Shown here piece by piece: positions 32,524-36,679 of a stretch of DNA of 36,679 nt. Origin of the DNA: Prevotella sp. (GTDB lineage Bacteria > Bacteroidota > Bacteroidia > Bacteroidales > Bacteroidaceae); assembly GCA_022486815.1 (NCBI GenBank), contig JAKVJW010000028.1, positions 1-36,679 of the forward strand, in the 5' to 3' direction. Each line of letters starts with the position of its first letter. The first letter of the stretch is position 1. The position numbers were made by a program, and so were the translations under genes. A model generated the notes under the pieces. It saw only the letters and a program-made list of their open reading frames with translations, was not told the origin of the DNA and did no database searches.

Positions 32524-33994
32524 TGTCCTTTCATGTCTTGCAAATTTAAGTAACGATGAGGTCTTTACACCACCGGCTTTGGCAAATCAGATACTGGATA
32601 TGTTGCCTGATGAAATCTGGCATAATAGTCAGGCTAAGTTCCTGGATCCGGTATGTAAGTCCGGCGTGTTCCTTAGGGAAATTGCAAAACGGTTGATTAA
32701 AGGATTAGAGAAGGAAATACCTGATTTGCAGGAAAGGCTCAATCATATTTTTACTCAACAGCTTTATGGTATTGCTATTACGGATTTAACTTCATTATTG
32801 TCACGAAGAAGCGTATATTGCAGCAAGACGGCTAATGGCGAATATTCTGTTTGTACGGTATTTAAGGATGGAGGTGGCAATATCCGTTTTCATGAAATGA
32901 AGCATACCTGGAAAGATGGAAAGTGTATTTATTGTGGGGCAAGCCAGAGTGTTTATGATCGTGGTGATGATTATGAAAGTCATGCATACGAATTTATACA
33001 TACTGATGACCCGAATGTTATATTTAATAATATGAAATTTGATGTTATTATAGGTAATCCTCCATACCAATTGAACGATGGAGGAAATGGTGCAAGTGCA
33101 AAACCAATCTATCAGTTATTTGTAGAGCAGGCAAAGAAGTTGAATCCAAGATATCTTTGCATGATTATTCCTGCAAGATGGTATTCTGGGGGTAAAGGAC
33201 TGGATAGATTTAGAGATATAATGCTTCATGATACTCATGTGAAAACGCTTGTTGATTATTTTAATGCGGCTGATTGCTTTCCTCAAATTGACTTGTCAGG
33301 AGGAGTCTGTTATTTTTTATGGGATAGAGAATATAAAGGAAAATGTATGGTTCACTCCATAATTGGAGAGAAAAAGTCGATTTTGCAAAGGTACTTAGCT
33401 ACTAAGTATAGTTCTTCCTTTATTAGGTTCAATGAAGCTATTTCTATTGTTAATAAAGTTCAAGCTTTTCAGGAGGAAAGTTTTTCGAAAATTATAAGCG
33501 CAAGAAAACCATTCGGATTACCAACAAATATATCAATTTCTTCATCAAAAAAATCAGATAAAAATATTGAAATTTACGCATATCCTCATAATGGATATAT
33601 CTCTTATAATGAGATTCAAAATAATGTATCATGGGTTAATCAATATAAAGTATATATCTCTTATGCATATGGGGAAAGGGGTAATTTTCCATATCTGGTT
33701 ATAGGCAAACCTTTCTTGGGTAAACCTTTTAGTTGTTGTTCTGAAACATATCTACTAATAGGTCCTTTTAATACAAAAGCAATTGCTGAAAATGTTATGA
33801 CCTATATTCGAACTAAATTTTTTCGTTTTTTCGTTTTATTGCAAAAGAACACACAGCATGCTACAAGTAAAGCTTATAAGTTAGTTCCTATACAGGATTT
33901 TTCAAAAAATTGGAATGACCAACTTCTTTATGAAAAGTACAAATTATCAAAAGAGGAGATTGATTATATAGATAGTAAAGTTAGGCCAATGTAA
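32504..33994 (+). CDS. Eco57I-like DNA adenine methylase with specificity region
   Basis: 496 residues. It begins like its neighbour (DEVFTPPALANQILDML), with a degenerate motif I FLDPVCKSGVF (46-56; the usual second Gly is Ser53 and a Lys intrudes). The catalytic motif NPPY is intact (N185-Y188, in IIGNPPYQLND). A CIYC pair (C141, C144) with nearby His may bind zinc. PARWYSGGKGLDRFRDIML and PQIDLSGGVCYFLW are typical of Eco57I-type methylases. Residues about 280-470 look like a target-recognition domain and are visibly more AT-rich than the rest. It probably provides modification and DNA recognition for the helicase-nuclease encoded 2 bases downstream. Confidence 0.88.
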   Translation: MKNYNPDVLSCLANLSNDEVFTPPALANQILDMLPDEIWHNSQAKFLDPVCKSGVFLREIAKRLIKGLEKEIPDLQERLNHIFTQQLYGIAITDLTSLLSRRSVYCSKTANGEYSVCTVFKDGGGNIRFHEMKHTWKDGKCIYCGASQSVYDRGDDYESHAYEFIHTDDPNVIFNNMKFDVIIGNPPYQLNDGGNGASAKPIYQLFVEQAKKLNPRYLCMIIPARWYSGGKGLDRFRDIMLHDTHVKTLVDYFNAADCFPQIDLSGGVCYFLWDREYKGKCMVHSIIGEKKSILQRYLATKYSSSFIRFNEAISIVNKVQAFQEESFSKIISARKPFGLPTNISISSSKKSDKNIEIYAYPHNGYISYNEIQNNVSWVNQYKVYISYAYGERGNFPYLVIGKPFLGKPFSCCSETYLLIGPFNTKAIAENVMTYIRTKFFRFFVLLQKNTQHATSKAYKLVPIQDFSKNWNDQLLYEKYKLSKEEIDYIDSKVRPM

Positions 33995-33996
33995 TT

Positions 33997-36495
33997 ATGA
34001 GCAATTCTACAGATTTCTTTACGCTTCGTCCTCAAGCAGAACCAGAGATTTATGCTTACAAGGACACGAATCCGCAATATAAAGGGCTATTGAAGGTTGG
34101 ATATACAACCATAGGTGTACAAAAGCGGGTAAAGCAACAATATCCTACTGCTCGACCGGGTAACTCGCCTTATAATATTGCGTGGGAAGAGTCTGCCATG
34201 CGTAATGATGGTACTTCGTTTACAGATCATGATGTGCACCGATATTTACGGAAGAAAGGCATCCCTAATCCGAAAGGTGAATGGTTTGAATGCTCTGTGA
34301 AACAAGTGAGAGCCGCTATCCTTGCAGTTCGTGACCGGAAAATGAATGTAGAAGATCGTTCTCTTGATTTTGACATGCGACCGGAACAGAAGGATGCGGT
34401 TGAAAAAACGGCAGAATATTTCAAGAATTATGCCGGACAGGAAAATAAAACTCCTCACTTTCTATGGAATTGCAAAATGAGATTCGGGAAGACTTTTGCT
34501 GCCTATGAACTGAAGCGGATTCTCGTTCTTACTTTTAAGCCTGCTGTTGAAAATGCCTGGGAAGAAGACTTGATGGAACATGTAGATTTCGAGGGTTGGC
34601 AGTTTATATCCCGCCATACTGATTTGACATACGATACAGCTGACAAATCTCATCCTATAGTTTGTTTTGGTTCTTTTCAGGATTATTTGGGTAAGACGCC
34701 GGAAGGAGGAATCAAGGCAAAGAATGAATGGGTACATTGTATCAATTGGGATTGTGTGATATTGGATGAATACCATTATGGTGCTTGGCGAGAAAATGCA
34801 CAGGATTTGTTCGAAGCAGAAGACCGGAAAGAGCAGAAGTTCGCAAAGGGTGAAGGACTGGATTATTATGATGAGGATCTGATGCCTATTACAACAAACG
34901 CATATCTCTATTTATCGGGAACGCCGTTCAGAGCATTGAGTACGGGGGAATTTATAGAGGAACAGATTTACAACTGGACCTATACGGATGAGCAGCAGGC
35001 AAAAGCGAACTGGAAAGGACCGGATAATCCATACGCTGCCTTGCCTCAGGTAGTAATGATGACTTATCAGCTACCTGATTCTTTGCGTTCTGTGGCTCAG
35101 GGTGGAGAGTTTAATGAATTTGATCTGAATGTTTTCTTCTCAGCTGAAGGAGTCGAGGATCAGGCACGATTTGTCTATAAAGATGAAGTTCAGAAATGGC
35201 TGGATCTGATAAGAGGTGCCTATACTGAAACAATTGTTTCCGATTTAAAACTGAGGGCGGAGAAACCGCCTATGCCGTTTTCTCATGCTCCTCTGTTAAA
35301 AACGCTCAATCATACTTTCTGGTTTTTGCCTACGGTTTCTTCGTGTTACGCCATGCGTAATTTATTACTGGAACCTCAAAACCGTTTTTATCATGATTAT
35401 GAAGTAGTCGTAGCAGCAGGGGTAAAAGCTGGTGTAGGTCTTGATGCTCTTAAACCGGTCCGGGCTGCTATGGAGCATCCGCTTGAAAGCAAGACGATTA
35501 CATTGTCATGTGGTAAACTGACTACCGGAGTGACCATCCGCCCATGGACAGGAATATTGATGCTGCGAAATACCTCCAGCCCTGAAACGTATTTTCAGGC
35601 GGCTTTCCGCGTGCAGTCCCCTTGGGTGTTGAAAAATCCGGATGATAAATCTCCGAATAAAGAACTTATCTTAAAGGAAAAGTGTTATATCTTTGATTTT
35701 GCACCCGACAGGGCTTTGGTGCAACTAAGGGATTATGCAGAAAACTTGGGCGTGGGCATAGATAATCAGGAGAAAAAGGTAGCTGACTTAATTCATTTCC
35801 TGCCGGTATTGGCTTATGACGGCAGTTCCATGAAACAGATTGATGCTGCCGGAGTGCTGGATATGGCAATAAGTGGTACTACTGCAACATTACTGGCTAA
35901 ACGATGGGAGAGTGCAGTATTGGTTAATGTGGATAATAAAACACTAAAACGGTTGATGGGCAACGAACAGGCCATGAATGCCTTAATGAATATTGAGGGC
36001 TTTCGAAACTTGAATGATAAAATTGAAGCCATTATCAACAAGTCTGATTCGGTAAAGAAACTGAAAAAGAAATCCGAAGATCAATCTTTGTCTGTCCAGG
36101 AAAAACGCCAATTAACAGAAGAAGAAAAGCAATATAAGAGCATGCGTAAGGAAATTCAGGATAAACTGATCAAATTTGCCACAAGGATTCCGATATTCAT
36201 GTATCTCACAGATTATAGAGAGCGTACCTTGTCTGATGTGATCACTCAACTTGAACCGGGTTTATTTAAGAAGGTTACGGGTCTGACCAAAGAGGATTTT
36301 GAGCTATTAGTCAATCTTGGAGTGTTCAATGCTTCCCTGATGAATGATGCGGTTTTCAAGTTCAAACGTTATGAAGATTCCAGCCTCGAATATACAGGCA
36401 TTAACCGCCATCAGGAAGAACAGATTGGTGGTTATGATACAGTGCTATCAGTAAAAGAATATGATCATACTTTTATTAATGAAGACTCAAAATGA
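33997..36495 (+). CDS. GIY-YIG nuclease-SF2 helicase fusion, restriction-type
   Basis: 832 residues. N-terminal GIY-YIG (T5orf172-like) domain, residues about 16-110: EIYAYKD, LLKVGYT, R44, and E95 in GEWFEC. Then an SF2 helicase: Walker A CKMRFGKT (159-166), DEYH box (257-260), motif III SGTPF (307-311), motif V CGKLTTGVTI and motif VI YFQAAFRVQS (R538). A Lys/Glu-rich coiled-coil stretch (about 680-740) and a C-terminal globular part follow. This layout fits a translocating restriction endonuclease acting with the two upstream methylase-like proteins. No separate specificity subunit is seen. Exact restriction class is unresolved. Confidence 0.87.
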   Translation: MSNSTDFFTLRPQAEPEIYAYKDTNPQYKGLLKVGYTTIGVQKRVKQQYPTARPGNSPYNIAWEESAMRNDGTSFTDHDVHRYLRKKGIPNPKGEWFECSVKQVRAAILAVRDRKMNVEDRSLDFDMRPEQKDAVEKTAEYFKNYAGQENKTPHFLWNCKMRFGKTFAAYELKRILVLTFKPAVENAWEEDLMEHVDFEGWQFISRHTDLTYDTADKSHPIVCFGSFQDYLGKTPEGGIKAKNEWVHCINWDCVILDEYHYGAWRENAQDLFEAEDRKEQKFAKGEGLDYYDEDLMPITTNAYLYLSGTPFRALSTGEFIEEQIYNWTYTDEQQAKANWKGPDNPYAALPQVVMMTYQLPDSLRSVAQGGEFNEFDLNVFFSAEGVEDQARFVYKDEVQKWLDLIRGAYTETIVSDLKLRAEKPPMPFSHAPLLKTLNHTFWFLPTVSSCYAMRNLLLEPQNRFYHDYEVVVAAGVKAGVGLDALKPVRAAMEHPLESKTITLSCGKLTTGVTIRPWTGILMLRNTSSPETYFQAAFRVQSPWVLKNPDDKSPNKELILKEKCYIFDFAPDRALVQLRDYAENLGVGIDNQEKKVADLIHFLPVLAYDGSSMKQIDAAGVLDMAISGTTATLLAKRWESAVLVNVDNKTLKRLMGNEQAMNALMNIEGFRNLNDKIEAIINKSDSVKKLKKKSEDQSLSVQEKRQLTEEEKQYKSMRKEIQDKLIKFATRIPIFMYLTDYRERTLSDVITQLEPGLFKKVTGLTKEDFELLVNLGVFNASLMNDAVFKFKRYEDSSLEYTGINRHQEEQIGGYDTVLSVKEYDHTFINEDSK

Positions 36496-36586
36496 AAATA
36501 TGAAGTATTTGTTTTATAGTACCAATAACACATTATTAATGAAACAAAAAAACTTAATTTTTGTAACAAGATATGAAAAGATTGAC

Positions 36587-36594
36587 TATATTTG
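36587..36594 (+). promoter_or_regulatory. -7 box before the last, cut gene
   Basis: TATATTTG matches TAnnTTTG; TTG at 36561 is 23 bases upstream. The leader holds a purine-rich aaggagga (36612-36619) followed at once by a 5-codon ATG frame (36621-36638). Confidence 0.5.
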
Positions 36595-36645
36595 TAGATG
36601 TTAATAGTTAACAAGGAGGAATGATCTTCCATAAATAATATCGTC

Positions 36646-36679
36646 ATGAACACAGATTCAAAGAATCCACCAAAGATTT
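36646..36679 (+). CDS. start of a further gene, cut by window edge
   Basis: ATG at 36646 opens a frame (MNTDSKNPPKI) that runs off the window. It has its own promoter box about 50 bases upstream and lies 150 bases after the helicase gene on the same strand. Too short to identify; it could be a further member or a regulator of the defence locus. Confidence 0.4.
   Translation, partial: MNTDSKNPPKI

Noticed and set aside
1..36679. tRNA, rRNA, IS elements or attachment sites
   Set aside because: Intergenic stretches were read on both strands and no cloverleaf-like gene, rRNA segment, transposase or paired direct repeats suggesting integration were recognised. A tRNAscan or BLAST run could still find something missed.

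Overview
The window looks like chromosome from a Bacteroidales bacterium, most likely Prevotella/Segatella-like. Three things support this. First, promoters repeatedly show the Bacteroidota pattern TTG-N20-TAnnTTTG, with textbook matches before ftsX and the YihY gene. Second, starts mostly lack a Shine-Dalgarno sequence. Third, several genes are hallmarks of the phylum: a MurF-alanine racemase fusion, ftsX-DUF3098-uppP-truB-queA-folK in a row, YfhO, GSCFA and a lipoprotein RND adaptor. The genus is inferred from gene style only.

Layout. 1-665: 3' part of an AraC regulator with a GyrI-like ligand domain. 666-1593: a 930-base non-coding stretch with a good promoter and a four-copy 23-bp tandem repeat. 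1594-8424: a tripartite RND efflux operon (lipoprotein adaptor, inner-membrane pump, outer-membrane lipoprotein channel) ending in a divergent LpxA-like acyltransferase. 8514-9293 (minus): a radical SAM protein. 9546-14086: the ftsX, DUF3098, uppP, truB, queA, folK operon for division, lipid carrier recycling, tRNA modification and folate. 14197-14466 (minus): rpsO, divergent from typA/bipA (14733-16544). 16739-17473: an outer-membrane beta-barrel protein. 17500-18757 (minus): mtnN-luxS, two successive steps of SAH recycling that yield the AI-2 precursor. 18955-25361: YfhO, Nudix, GSCFA and MurF-Alr, largely envelope functions.

25676-29560 is a compact uronate-type cluster. It holds a galactitol-type EIIC permease with no other PTS component beside it, a KduI isomerase with a clear signal peptide, and an ExuT-like MFS transporter. 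This suggests that unsaturated uronate products are isomerised in the periplasm before import. 29833-31185 is a YihY/BrkB membrane protein.

31186 to the end is the accessory part. It begins with a promoter plus a perfect 26-bp palindrome followed by only the C-terminal nuclease-like piece of a DUF234 ATPase. Next is a three-gene, tightly packed restriction/defence-type operon: a short methylase with the SAM motif but no NPPY, an Eco57I-like methylase with NPPY but a weakened SAM motif, and an 832-residue protein joining a GIY-YIG nuclease to an SF2 helicase. The start of a further gene with its own promoter is cut by the window edge. I regard the defence operon and the orphan-EIIC/secreted-KduI cluster as the most interesting parts. 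No rRNA, tRNA, intact IS element or CRISPR array was seen.
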